This document shows positions 9,265-17,771 of a stretch of DNA of 64,000 bases, piece by piece; within the stretch, counting starts at the first letter, position 1, and every line of letters begins with the position of its first letter. This DNA comes from an uncultured Collinsella sp. (GTDB taxonomy: Bacteria > Actinomycetota > Coriobacteriia > Coriobacteriales > Coriobacteriaceae): the NCBI GenBank assembly GCA_958407465.1, contig CATYIV010000009.1, forward strand, positions 1-64,000, in the 5' to 3' direction. A program made the translations under genes and the position numbers. Below the pieces are notes generated by a model. That model was not told the origin of the DNA and searched no databases. It worked only from the letters and a program-made list of their open reading frames with translations.

Positions 9265-10760
9265 ACGCCCTCCTCGATAATGCGGTAGACATACTCCATA
9301 TCGAGCGCCCCGCGCACGCCGTCGGCCAGGCGGTCGAACTCACGCGCACGGTGATCGGCCGCGGACGTCGCGCCCGCAGCACCCACGACGCTCTCGGGCA
9401 GGCCGCGCATGCGCGCAAGCGAGCGCGCGAGGGCGAGCGCCACCCCCGGTTCGTCGAACAGGCCGTGGAGATAGGTTCCGAACACGTTTCCGCAGGCCGC
9501 GCCTTCTGGTTTGCCGCCAATCGTGCCCGCAGGGGCGCAGGAGACGGTCGATTCGCCGTCGTGAATCTCGTACCCGCGAGCCGTCATGCCGTTCCACACC
9601 GAGAACGCGCCTTGAGCGCCCGTGATGCGAAGCTCCGACTGGGCGAGGCGCTTTTCCTCCTTGAACACCGTACTTGCAGGGATGAGCCCGAGCCCGCGCG
9701 CGGTGCCAGCGCCTTCCCTGCCGTGCGGATCGGAAAGCTCGTCTCCCAAAAGCTGGTAGCCTCCGCATATGCCGAGCACCGGCGTGCCCGCGCCCGAAAG
9801 CGCGCGTACACAGGCTCCGATGCCACTAGCCGCAAGCCAGCGTGCGTCGTCGAGCGTGGTCTTCGAGCCTGGGAGCACCACCAGGTCGGGTCTGCCCAGA
9901 TCGGTCGTCGAGGAAACGTAGCGCACGCCCACACCGGGCACGCGCGAAAGCGGGTCGAAGTCGGTGAAGTTCGACAGATGCGGAAGGCGCACGACGGCGA
10001 CGTCGATGACGCCGTGCGCCTCGCGGGCAGATAGGCGCGGTGCAAGCGAGTCCTCGTCGTCCAGGTCGAGCGTAAGATACGGCACGACCCCCACGACGGG
10101 AACCCCGCACATCTTCTCGAGCGGGGCCAAACCCGGGCGCAGGATTTCCACATCGCCGCGGAACTTGTTCACCACAAGCCCCCGCAAAAGCGCGCGGTCC
10201 TCGGGTGCAAAGAGCGCGACCGTGCCGTAGAGCTGGGCAAACACCCCGCCTGGATCGATGTCGCCCGCGAGCAGCACGGGGGAGGACACGGCGCGCGCGA
10301 GCCCCATGTTGACGATGTCGTTTTCGGCAAGGTTGATCTCGACGGGGCTGCCGGCGCCCTCGATGACGATGACGTCGTTTTCCTCCGCGAGCGAATCGAA
10401 CGCCTCCAAAATCTGCGGCATGAGCGCCTTCTTTCGCGCGAAGTAGTCCCTCGCAGCGAAGGCTCCCTGCGCCTTGCCGGCCACGATGAGCTGGCTTCGG
10501 TGGTCGCTTTCGGGCTTGAGCAGGATGGGATTCATGCGCACGTCGGGCGCGATGCCGCACGCCTCGGCCTGCATGATCTGGGCGCGCCCCATCTCGAGCC
10601 CATCGGCCGTGACACCGCTGTTGAGCGCCATGTTCTGGCTCTTGAAGGGAGCCACGCGCAGGCCGTCCTGCGAAAGCACGCGGCACAGCCCCGCCGCAAG
10701 CAGGCTCTTCCCCGCGTTCGACATGGTGCCCTGGATCATGATGGGCTTCGCCCTACCCAC
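9261..10760 (-). CDS. cobQ: Cobyric acid synthase (amidates b, d, e and g)
   Basis: Glutamine-dependent amidotransferase that amidates four side chains of adenosylcobyrinic acid a,c-diamide. The N-terminal ATPase domain has IQGTMSNAGKS near residue 9. The C-terminal class I glutaminase-like domain has the nucleophile cysteine in VLGICGGYQLLG and the GTYLHGLFD histidine motif. I chose the GTG at 10760 because AAGGAGG sits nine bases upstream and family homology begins immediately; the longer open frame (to 10898) runs inside cobD. The start overlaps the cobD stop by eight bases. Resulting length 499, normal for CobQ/CbiP. Confidence 0.94.
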   Translation of the reverse strand: MGRAKPIMIQGTMSNAGKSLLAAGLCRVLSQDGLRVAPFKSQNMALNSGVTADGLEMGRAQIMQAEACGIAPDVRMNPILLKPESDHRSQLIVAGKAQGAFAARDYFARKKALMPQILEAFDSLAEENDVIVIEGAGSPVEINLAENDIVNMGLARAVSSPVLLAGDIDPGGVFAQLYGTVALFAPEDRALLRGLVVNKFRGDVEILRPGLAPLEKMCGVPVVGVVPYLTLDLDDEDSLAPRLSAREAHGVIDVAVVRLPHLSNFTDFDPLSRVPGVGVRYVSSTTDLGRPDLVVLPGSKTTLDDARWLAASGIGACVRALSGAGTPVLGICGGYQLLGDELSDPHGREGAGTARGLGLIPASTVFKEEKRLAQSELRITGAQGAFSVWNGMTARGYEIHDGESTVSCAPAGTIGGKPEGAACGNVFGTYLHGLFDEPGVALALARSLARMRGLPESVVGAAGATSAADHRAREFDRLADGVRGALDMEYVYRIIEEGV

Positions 10761-11976
10761 GGGTATCGACCTCCTTCGCCGAGCCTCGGCCATCCGCGCC
10801 CGCCATAGCGTCGCTGCAAGAAGCGCCGCCCCGTTCGTCGGGTTCGCCTTCGCCCGATGCGCCTTCCGCCCGAAGCGCGCGGCTGAACGCCATCGCAAGC
10901 TGGGCGTTCTCCTTGCGCGTGCGCACCGCGACGCGGCACCAGAAACGGGACAGTACCGAAAACGAGTCGCACGTGCGGACCAAAACCCCCTGTTTATACA
11001 GGCGCTCGGGGATGTCTTTCGCCGGCGTGCGGACTAAAAGGAAGTTCGCATCCGACGGCACGACGGAAAGCCCGAGCGAGGAGAGCTCGTGGGAAAGCCA
11101 CGCTCGCTCGCTCGCCAATACATCGCGCGTGCGCGAGACGTATTCGACGTCTTCCAGGGCGGCGATGCCCGCGGCCTCGGCGACCGAGGAGACGGGCCAC
11201 GCCTGCCCCGCCCGGCGAATCCCCTCGATGAGTTGGGCGTTTCCGCTGATCAGATACCCCAACCGCAACCCTGCCATTCCGTAGAGCTTGGTGAACGCGG
11301 AGAGCACGGCCACATGGTGCGAACACGCGGCGCGTGCGGCCACGCTCCTTTCGCGGGCGTCGGGCGCAAATCCGAGGAAGCACTCGTCCACGACGAGCAG
11401 TGCGCCCACCTGCTCGCAGCGGCAAGCCGCGGCATCGATCACGCGGGGGTCGACGAGGCGCCCCGTCGGGTTGTTCGGATTGCAGAGGTACGCCACGTCT
11501 CCCGGCCCCTCGATCGCGCTGGCGAAGGAGGCGGGCACGTCGAAGTCGTCCGTTTCGGAGAGCGGGAACTCCTGCACGCATGCGCCGTAGTACGATGCCG
11601 CCTCCGCATATTCAGAGAACGTCGGCGCGCACACGACGATGCGTTTCGGGCGCACCGCCGCGGCGAGCCGCCAGATGATGTCGGACGCGCCCGCGCCGCA
11701 GACGATAGAATCTTCGGGAATGCCCTGGGCGCGCGCTAGGGCGCGAACGAGGGCGAGGCTTTCCCTATCGGGGTAGGCGTCGATTCGAGAAAGCGCCTTG
11801 CAAGCTGCGGCGACGGCGCGCGGCGAGGGGCCTGCAGGATTCACGTTCACCGAGAAGTCGATGAGCTCGGAGGCGCCCCCTTCGCAAGCGATGCCAAGCG
11901 ATTGCGCGCTGCCCCCATGCGTACGGGTGCGTAGGATTCCCCCGGCAGCCCGGGGCGCGGCGTGGTCCACCCTCAT
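10753..11976 (-). CDS. cobD: L-threonine-O-3-phosphate decarboxylase, PLP-dependent
   Basis: Makes (R)-1-amino-2-propanol O-2-phosphate for the nucleotide loop. It is a class II aminotransferase-fold protein: the N-terminus has IDFSVNVNPAGPS, the middle has VAYLCNPNNPTGRLV and VDECFLGF, and the PLP lysine is in LSAFTKLYGMAGLRLGY. At 407 residues it is longer than usual, because the last roughly 40 residues after the normal end are Gly/Glu/Ala-rich and look disordered. The ATG at 11976 overlaps the cbiB stop by four bases. A histidinol-phosphate aminotransferase is the main alternative, but the operon context argues for CobD. Confidence 0.9.
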   Translation of the reverse strand: MRVDHAAPRAAGGILRTRTHGGSAQSLGIACEGGASELIDFSVNVNPAGPSPRAVAAACKALSRIDAYPDRESLALVRALARAQGIPEDSIVCGAGASDIIWRLAAAVRPKRIVVCAPTFSEYAEAASYYGACVQEFPLSETDDFDVPASFASAIEGPGDVAYLCNPNNPTGRLVDPRVIDAAACRCEQVGALLVVDECFLGFAPDARERSVAARAACSHHVAVLSAFTKLYGMAGLRLGYLISGNAQLIEGIRRAGQAWPVSSVAEAAGIAALEDVEYVSRTRDVLASERAWLSHELSSLGLSVVPSDANFLLVRTPAKDIPERLYKQGVLVRTCDSFSVLSRFWCRVAVRTRKENAQLAMAFSRALRAEGASGEGEPDERGGASCSDAMAGADGRGSAKEVDTRG

Positions 11977-12947
11977 GCCATCGCCTCCACGGCGAGCACG
12001 ACCGCCGCGCGCGCGGCGCCGAAGACGACGAGCGCGCATACGGACGCGGCGAGCATGAGCCTTGTCGCCCGGGCGATGTCGTCCCACTCGATTTCGCGGG
12101 ACGCGTCGCCTATCGTCGGTTTCTCAACGAGCTTGCCGAAATACACCGCGGGTCCTGCCAGGCGCAGCCCGAGCGCGCCCGCGCACGCTGACTCGGTCTG
12201 TGCCGCGTTCGGGCTCGCATGGCGACGCCTGTCGCGGCGCCAGATGCGCGCCGCCCCGCGCGCGTCGAGCCCGACGAATGGGCACACGGCGATCATGAGC
12301 AGGGCCGATAAGCGCGAGGGAATCCAGTTCACCGCATCGTCGAGGCGCGCCGAGGCGCAGCCGAAGTCGATGTAGCGCTCGTTTTTGTAGCCCACCATGC
12401 TGTCGAGCGTGTTCACCGCCTTGTACGCCATGCCCAAGGGCGCACCCCCGATCATAAGGTAGAAAAGCGGCGCGATGACGCCGTCGCTCGCATTCTCCGC
12501 TACCGTTTCCACGGCGGCGCGCGCGACGCCCTGCTCGTCGAGAACAGACGTGTCGCGCCCCACGATGAGCCCGACGGCTTCGCGCGCCGCAACAAGGCCG
12601 CCCTTCGAGAACGCGCGGGCCACGGCCAGGCTCTGGCGGCGCAGCTCGCATGCCGCGAGAATCTGATAGCTCGCCCATGCCTCGGCCACGAAGCGCAAGC
12701 CGGGGTGAACCATGCTGCAAAGATGCAGGATTCCCCAGGTCAAAAGCCCACACGCAAGCGGAAGCGCCACGGCGAGCACAAGCCCTGCGGCGCGCGTGCC
12801 CGCGGACGTTTGCGGGAATGCGCGCCGCAGGCGGCCTTCGGCCCACGTGATCGCGCGCCCCATAGCGACGACGGGATGGGGAAGCCAGCGCGGGTCGCCG
12901 AAGGCAAGGTCGGCCGCGAACCCGGCGGCGACGGCAAGAATCGTCAT
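11973..12947 (-). CDS. cbiB: Adenosylcobinamide-phosphate synthase, membrane protein
   Basis: Joins adenosylcobyric acid to the aminopropanol (phosphate) arm in the cytoplasmic membrane. The start matches the family (FAADLAFGDPRWLPHPVVAMG). Conserved ENASDGVIAPLFYLMIGGAPLGMAYKAVNT-type sequence lies mid-protein, with four or more hydrophobic helices. Length is 324 residues. ATG 12947 shares one base with the stop of the upstream fusion gene (TGATG). Confidence 0.94.
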   Translation of the reverse strand: MTILAVAAGFAADLAFGDPRWLPHPVVAMGRAITWAEGRLRRAFPQTSAGTRAAGLVLAVALPLACGLLTWGILHLCSMVHPGLRFVAEAWASYQILAACELRRQSLAVARAFSKGGLVAAREAVGLIVGRDTSVLDEQGVARAAVETVAENASDGVIAPLFYLMIGGAPLGMAYKAVNTLDSMVGYKNERYIDFGCASARLDDAVNWIPSRLSALLMIAVCPFVGLDARGAARIWRRDRRRHASPNAAQTESACAGALGLRLAGPAVYFGKLVEKPTIGDASREIEWDDIARATRLMLAASVCALVVFGAARAAVVLAVEAMA

Positions 12948-13948
12948 CACCGGGCATCGCCCCCCGAAGCGGGGCGAACGTCGCGAAGGCAGCGCCCATC
13001 CCAGGTGGCGGCCCATGCGCCGCCCGGCTCGGTATGCACGTCGAAGTATCCCATTTTCGGGACAGCCAGCTCGGAGAGCAGCGCTTTCACGGTACCCGCG
13101 TGAACGACGAAGACGGCGCGCCCACTCCCCTGGGCGCGCTCCGATTCGCACGCCTCCCGAAACGCCGCGATGACGCGGCGGGTGAAATCGCTCTTGCCCT
13201 CGCCATGCGGGCAGCGCGTCTCGCACCAGGAGTCTACCCAGGCGCGGTAGCGCGCATCCTCTTTAAGCTCGGCGGCGCTTCGCCCCTCGAAGTCGCCGAA
13301 ATCCATCTCGCGCAGACCGTGGCACGCCATAAGCTCCGCGTTCGGGAAGAGGATGCGCGCCGTCTGGTCGGTGCGAACCATGCCGCTCGTGATGACACGG
13401 AACACGTCACGATCGCACGCGAGGTCGCGCAAAGCGCGCTCGCCCGCGCTCGACAGGGGCTCGTCGGTGCCCGCCCCGCTGTAGCGATGGTCTTCCGTGC
13501 CCGCCGTGGCACCATGGCGCACGATGACGACTTCCAAAGGTGCGCCCGCGCCCTGCGTCCCTCGGGGCGCATCGTCAAGGTTTCCTTTGATGACCTGGGG
13601 AATCCCGCACGTCATGCGCACGAAGACGTCGGCGCGCGCAGCGAGCGCGCATCCCAGGCGCCCCGCGCGCTCGCGCCATTGGGCGTCTTCCGCACGCATG
13701 GGGACGATCCCCGAGCCGACTAGGGGCAGAATCACTGCGTCGAAGCCGATCAGCCTCTCGAGCGCACGGTCAGCGTCGAGCGCGCGTACGAGTTCCTCAG
13801 CACGGTACGCGACGCGGCCGGCAAAAGCCGCGGGCACGCCGCCCTCCGCAAGCTGCGCCGCGTCGACGAAATCGTCCTCCGCGAACCCGAGCTTTTCGCG
13901 CACGAAGGTCCTCTTCCCCGAATGCGCGCCACCTACCACGAGAATCAT
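12947..13948 (-). CDS. Fusion: CobU-like nucleotide-binding domain plus CobC-type alpha-ribazole phosphatase
   Basis: The first roughly 135 residues look like a reduced CobU. There is a P-loop variant GGAHSGKR at residues 6-13, and GSGIVPMRAEDAQWRERAGRL..CGIPQVIKG resembles the CobU C-terminal part. I see no counterpart of the CobU RHR motif that carries the guanylylated histidine. Residues from about 140 form a histidine phosphatase domain: catalytic VIVRHGAT, then REMDFGDFEGRS and VVHAGTVKALL, as in CobC, which removes the 5'-phosphate of alpha-ribazole phosphate or of adenosylcobalamin phosphate. A complete cobU lies two genes upstream, so the N-terminal domain may be regulatory. It overlaps cobS by four bases. 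Confidence 0.8.
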   Translation of the reverse strand: MILVVGGAHSGKRTFVREKLGFAEDDFVDAAQLAEGGVPAAFAGRVAYRAEELVRALDADRALERLIGFDAVILPLVGSGIVPMRAEDAQWRERAGRLGCALAARADVFVRMTCGIPQVIKGNLDDAPRGTQGAGAPLEVVIVRHGATAGTEDHRYSGAGTDEPLSSAGERALRDLACDRDVFRVITSGMVRTDQTARILFPNAELMACHGLREMDFGDFEGRSAAELKEDARYRAWVDSWCETRCPHGEGKSDFTRRVIAAFREACESERAQGSGRAVFVVHAGTVKALLSELAVPKMGYFDVHTEPGGAWAATWDGRCLRDVRPASGGDAR

Positions 13949-14712
13949 AGGAGCATGCCCCCCGCCACCAGCATGGCAAGCATCGCGAGCTCGGCCCATT
14001 GCAGAAACCATCCGGCCAAATCTCCCGTCACCCCGCCGAAGCAGGACAGGGCAACATGGCGGTACCACGCGAGCGCCAAAAGCCCCGCCACCGCCATAAG
14101 GGCGCCGACGGCCCGAGCGCACGCGACCATCCCTGCAGCCGAAGCCGCAGCGAAAGCGCAAAGCGGCACGACGATCGCCGCGCGCTTCTTCGCAGGCGAG
14201 AGCCCCACGGCCATGCCGTCCGCCCGCGCGGCAGGCCAGCATTCTACGGCGAGCCCCGAAAGCGCGCGGGAGAACACGAGCGAGCACAGAAGCGCGAGGA
14301 ACGCCCCCGCCGTAAGCGGCAGCGCGGTGAACAGGGAAAACTGCAGAATAAGGTACACGACAACACCAATGACCCCGAAGGCGCCCGCCCGCGGGTCGTG
14401 CATGATCTCGAGCTTTTGCTCGCGCGGGGCCCAACTTGCAAGCGCATCGGAGGTGTCGCAGAGCCCGTCTAGGTGGATGCCTCCCGTCACCGCCACAGGC
14501 AACGCCACGAGTACGGCCGCGACGATGGTCGCGGGCACGCCGAGCAGGTTCGCCACGTGCCCCCACGCCGTCATGAGGAAGCCTTCCGCAACGCCCACCA
14601 GGGGAAACGCGGCAAGCGCATGGGTTGATCCAAAATCGGTCCAGGCCGATTTCGGGACGGGGATGCGCGAGAACATTCCGAACGCCGCGCCGATTGCCTC
14701 TGCTATCTTCAC
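13945..14712 (-). CDS. cobS: Adenosylcobinamide-GDP ribazoletransferase (cobalamin synthase)
   Basis: Joins adenosylcobinamide-GDP and alpha-ribazole (or its phosphate) in the membrane, the last assembly step. The 255-residue, strongly hydrophobic protein has FSRIPVPKSAW near the start, the conserved GGIHLDGLCDTSDAL with acidic residues, and a C-terminal GGVTGDLAGF motif. I use the GTG at 14712, which overlaps the cobU stop as GTGA; longer upstream reading is out of character. Confidence 0.93.
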   Translation of the reverse strand: MKIAEAIGAAFGMFSRIPVPKSAWTDFGSTHALAAFPLVGVAEGFLMTAWGHVANLLGVPATIVAAVLVALPVAVTGGIHLDGLCDTSDALASWAPREQKLEIMHDPRAGAFGVIGVVVYLILQFSLFTALPLTAGAFLALLCSLVFSRALSGLAVECWPAARADGMAVGLSPAKKRAAIVVPLCAFAAASAAGMVACARAVGALMAVAGLLALAWYRHVALSCFGGVTGDLAGWFLQWAELAMLAMLVAGGMLL

Positions 14713-15257
14713 CTTGTAGGTCCTTCGCCTTTCATCCACACGGGAATCCCGCATACCACTTCGACTGCGCGGTCGGCCAGCGCCGCCACGCCCGCGTTCA
14801 CGCGCGCGAGCGCGCGCCTCCATGCCTCGGTCCCCTCATCGTAACGCATCCCATCGGCGAACACGTCGACGGTGACCACCACCGTATACGCAGCGGCCTG
14901 AGCGAGCCGTTCGATGCCTCCGAGCACCTCGCGCGCCGCAGCGTCGGGGTCACGTGGGGACAAGCCGCCTTCCGCGAAAAGCTCGTTCGCAACCAGGTTG
15001 CCCACGTCCTCCAAAAGAAGCGTGCAGCCGCGCGGAAGCCCGGACACTGCGGCGCCCACGTCACGCGTGCGCTCGAGAGTGGAAAACCCCTTGCCCTCGC
15101 GCAGCGCCCGATGGCGCGCGATGCGGCGGGCGCCCTCTTCCCCGAAGGGCTCCATCGTTGCCAGGTACACGCGGGGGCCGTCGTGCCCAAGGCACAGGGA
15201 CTCGGCATAGGCGCTCTTGCCGCTCGCGGCGGCGCCGATAACGAACGTCACCGTCAT
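14709..15257 (-). CDS. cobU: Adenosylcobinamide kinase / adenosylcobinamide-phosphate guanylyltransferase
   Basis: Phosphorylates adenosylcobinamide and transfers GMP to it. P-loop FVIGAAASGKSAYAE is near residue 5, RRIARHRALRE carries the candidate guanylylated histidine, and TLLLEDVGNLVANEL matches the family middle. The C-terminus ends in VVCGIPVWMKG. Length is 182 residues, normal. ATG 15257 overlaps the cobT stop by four bases (ATGA). This is the intact member of the two CobU-like proteins in the operon. Confidence 0.92.
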   Translation of the reverse strand: MTVTFVIGAAASGKSAYAESLCLGHDGPRVYLATMEPFGEEGARRIARHRALREGKGFSTLERTRDVGAAVSGLPRGCTLLLEDVGNLVANELFAEGGLSPRDPDAAAREVLGGIERLAQAAAYTVVVTVDVFADGMRYDEGTEAWRRALARVNAGVAALADRAVEVVCGIPVWMKGEGPTR

Positions 15258-16396
15258 TTCCCGGCCTCGAAATGCTCGTAAGCAGCCATGCCAGTCGCCG
15301 TAAACGTCTTCCCATCCCGGTACACGCGCAGCGCCGAATCCAGAAGGGGCAGATACGCCATGGCGCCCGCGCCCTCGCCCAAGTGCATGCCTGCGTCGAG
15401 GGGTGCCTTTATGCCGAGCTCGCGAAGGAGCTCCCGGCTTGCGGGTTCGCTTGATGCGTGGGTGCCCACGAGGTAGCCCAAGGCGTTGGGGCACAGGCGC
15501 GCCGCGCACAGGGCCGCCGTGCAGGATATGACCCCGTCGAGGAGCGCCGGCGCCTTCGAGGCCGCGGCCCCCAGGTAGAAGCCGCACATCGCCGAGATGT
15601 CGAAGCCGCCCACCTTCGAGAGCACGTCGATCGGGTCGGCGGGATCGGGCGAGTTCGCATCGATAGCGCGCTCGACCACGTCGCGCTTGCGCGCGAGCGA
15701 GGCGTCCGAGAGCCCCGCGCCGCGCCCGACGAGGCTCCGCGCGTCCGCCCGGATGAGCACTGCGGCCACCGCCGCCGAGGTGGTCGTGTTACCGATGCCC
15801 ATCTCGCCCGCGGCGAGAAGGCGCACGCCGGCGCGGGCAAGCCCGCACGCGACGGCGATTCCGACCTCGATCGCGCGCACGGCCCCATCGCGAGACATAG
15901 CGGAGCCGTGCGCGATGTTGCCGCTCCCCCGCCGCACGTTCGCGCGCACCATGCGCGCGTCTTCTATGCCCCGGGCCATACCCACGTCGACGGGCACGAC
16001 CTCGGCACCCGCGAACGCCGCCATGCGGCAGGCGCTCGTAGCCCCCTCGCACATGTTGCGCGCGACGGCTCGCGTCACGTCTTGCCCGCTTTGCGACACG
16101 CCTTCGGCAACGACCCCGTTGTCGGAGAAGAATACCGCGAGCGCACGGGGAAACTCGGCCACCTCGGCGCTCCCCTGAGCTGCGGCGATACGCGCGACGG
16201 CGTCTTCAAAGTCGCCCATTCCCCCCAAGGGGTGCGCGATGGAGTCCCACGCGGCGTACGCGGCGGCGCGGGCGCACTCGTCTGCGGGCGCGATCCGGGA
16301 GAGCGCGGCTTCGAGCACGGCGCCCGGCGCCGACGAGAACGCGCGCTCGACTTCCTCGCGGATGCAGACAAGCGCGGTTTCGGTTGCTTCAGCCAT
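15254..16396 (-). CDS. cobT: Nicotinate-nucleotide:dimethylbenzimidazole phosphoribosyltransferase
   Basis: Activates the lower-ligand base to alpha-ribazole phosphate. The 380-residue protein shows the family pattern: FFSDNGVVAEGVSQSGQDVT near residue 95, LLAAGEMGIGNTTTSAAV, and a C-terminal GMHLGEGAGAM with the catalytic glutamate, then LPLLDSAL. ATG 16396 is supported by GAGAGGAGA about seven bases upstream and overlaps the cbiA stop by eight bases. The lower ligand actually used cannot be told; no bluB or bza genes are in the window. Confidence 0.94.
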   Translation of the reverse strand: MAEATETALVCIREEVERAFSSAPGAVLEAALSRIAPADECARAAAYAAWDSIAHPLGGMGDFEDAVARIAAAQGSAEVAEFPRALAVFFSDNGVVAEGVSQSGQDVTRAVARNMCEGATSACRMAAFAGAEVVPVDVGMARGIEDARMVRANVRRGSGNIAHGSAMSRDGAVRAIEVGIAVACGLARAGVRLLAAGEMGIGNTTTSAAVAAVLIRADARSLVGRGAGLSDASLARKRDVVERAIDANSPDPADPIDVLSKVGGFDISAMCGFYLGAAASKAPALLDGVISCTAALCAARLCPNALGYLVGTHASSEPASRELLRELGIKAPLDAGMHLGEGAGAMAYLPLLDSALRVYRDGKTFTATGMAAYEHFEAGK

Positions 16397-17771
16397 GCCG
16401 TCTCCTCTCTGCGAACGACGCTGCGGCAGACGCGAACGCGCGCGCAACGTCGGGGTTCGCAGGATAGTACACATGCGGGAAGCCCGCAACCAGGGACGGG
16501 GTGGTCGTCATGCACGGCCAGCCCTTGTCGCGCCGGGGCTTCTGCGCCCAGAAGTCGCCGCCCGGGCAGGTGGACTGCCAGTAGTGGAACTCGTGCGCGC
16601 GGATGCGTGTGCCGCGCGGCCCGTAGAGCCCGTCGCGTTGAGAAGTGAGCTCCACGTACCCGAAATGGGACAGCCTTCCACCGTTCTCGCTTGCGCCCTC
16701 AAGGGCGCCCGCAACAGGCCAGCGCCGCCCGTTGCTATCGGCGATTTCGCGCTGCAGGTACAGAAACCCACCGCATTCGGCGACCGCCGGCATGCCGGAT
16801 TCCACCGCGCGCCGCACCGCCTCGCGCATCGGCGCGTTCTCGGAGAGCTGCCGCACATGGAGCTCCGGGTAGCCGCCTCCCAGATAGAGGGCGCTTGTCC
16901 CCCGGGGCAACTCGCTATCACACAGGGGGCTGAAAAAGGCCAACTCGCAACCCAGGTCCTCGAGCGCGCGCAGGTTCTCCTCGTAGTAGAACGAGAACGC
17001 CTCGTCACGCGCGACGGCGACGATGGGGCGCGCTCCCGCGATCGGCTCCAACCGGTATGGTTCCTCGCGGATATCGGGTGCCGTCGCCGCTATTTCGAGC
17101 AAGCGGTCGACGTCGACGCTCTTTTCCACCAGCTCGGCCATCTTGTCGATTCGCGCGGAGAGCTGCTTGACTTCGTCGGCGGTCACAAGCCCCAGATGCC
17201 GGCTTTCGAGCGAGAACGCCTCGTCGGCGGGGATATTACCCAAAACCGTGACGCCCGTGTGCTTCTCGATCGCAGGCGCCGCGTAGGCGCAGGCAGCGGC
17301 GCTCGCCTTGTTCAGCACGACGCCGCGCACGTTCGCACAAGGCAGGAACTCAGCGATGCCGCGGATTACGGCGGCGAGCGATAAAGACGCCCCGCGCCCG
17401 TTCACCACTAAAACGACCGGCGTTTCCGTGTCGCGCGCAACCTGGTAGCTGCTCGCGTCGGCCACGCCGGGCGCCATGCCGTCGTAGAAGCCCATGACCC
17501 CCTCGAGCACCGCGATATCCGCGCCCGCGGCGCCGCGTGCGAGCAGGGCGCGCAGCGTCGGGGCGTCGGTGAAGAAGCCGTCTAAGTTGCCCGAGCGCGC
17601 GCCCACAACGCGGCGATGAAAGAGCGGGTCAATGTAGTCGGGGCCGCATTTGAAGGCCGCGCATGCAAGGCCGCGGCGTGCGAGCGCGCGCAGGAGCGCG
17701 CACGTAACGACCGTCTTGCCGCTCCCGCTCGAGGGCGCAGCGACCATGAAGCGCGGGATGGTCGTGCTCAC
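16389..17771 (-). CDS. cbiA: Cobyrinate a,c-diamide synthase
   Basis: Amidates carboxylates a and c of cobyrinic acid using glutamine and ATP. The N-terminal ATPase domain has FMVAAPSSGSGKTVVT. FKCGPDYIDPLFH and VLEGVMGFYDG follow. The C-terminal glutaminase-type domain has YLGGGYPELH and the cysteine in VAECGGFLYL. The end has HEFHYW. The GTG at 17771 overlaps the preceding stop as GTGA, giving 460 residues, the normal length. Confidence 0.94.
   Translation of the reverse strand: MSTTIPRFMVAAPSSGSGKTVVTCALLRALARRGLACAAFKCGPDYIDPLFHRRVVGARSGNLDGFFTDAPTLRALLARGAAGADIAVLEGVMGFYDGMAPGVADASSYQVARDTETPVVLVVNGRGASLSLAAVIRGIAEFLPCANVRGVVLNKASAAACAYAAPAIEKHTGVTVLGNIPADEAFSLESRHLGLVTADEVKQLSARIDKMAELVEKSVDVDRLLEIAATAPDIREEPYRLEPIAGARPIVAVARDEAFSFYYEENLRALEDLGCELAFFSPLCDSELPRGTSALYLGGGYPELHVRQLSENAPMREAVRRAVESGMPAVAECGGFLYLQREIADSNGRRWPVAGALEGASENGGRLSHFGYVELTSQRDGLYGPRGTRIRAHEFHYWQSTCPGGDFWAQKPRRDKGWPCMTTTPSLVAGFPHVYYPANPDVARAFASAAASFAERRRHG

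Noticed and set aside
10753-11976. Histidinol-phosphate aminotransferase instead of CobD
   Set aside because: The fold family is shared, but the gene is embedded in the cobalamin operon with coupled starts and no his genes are nearby.
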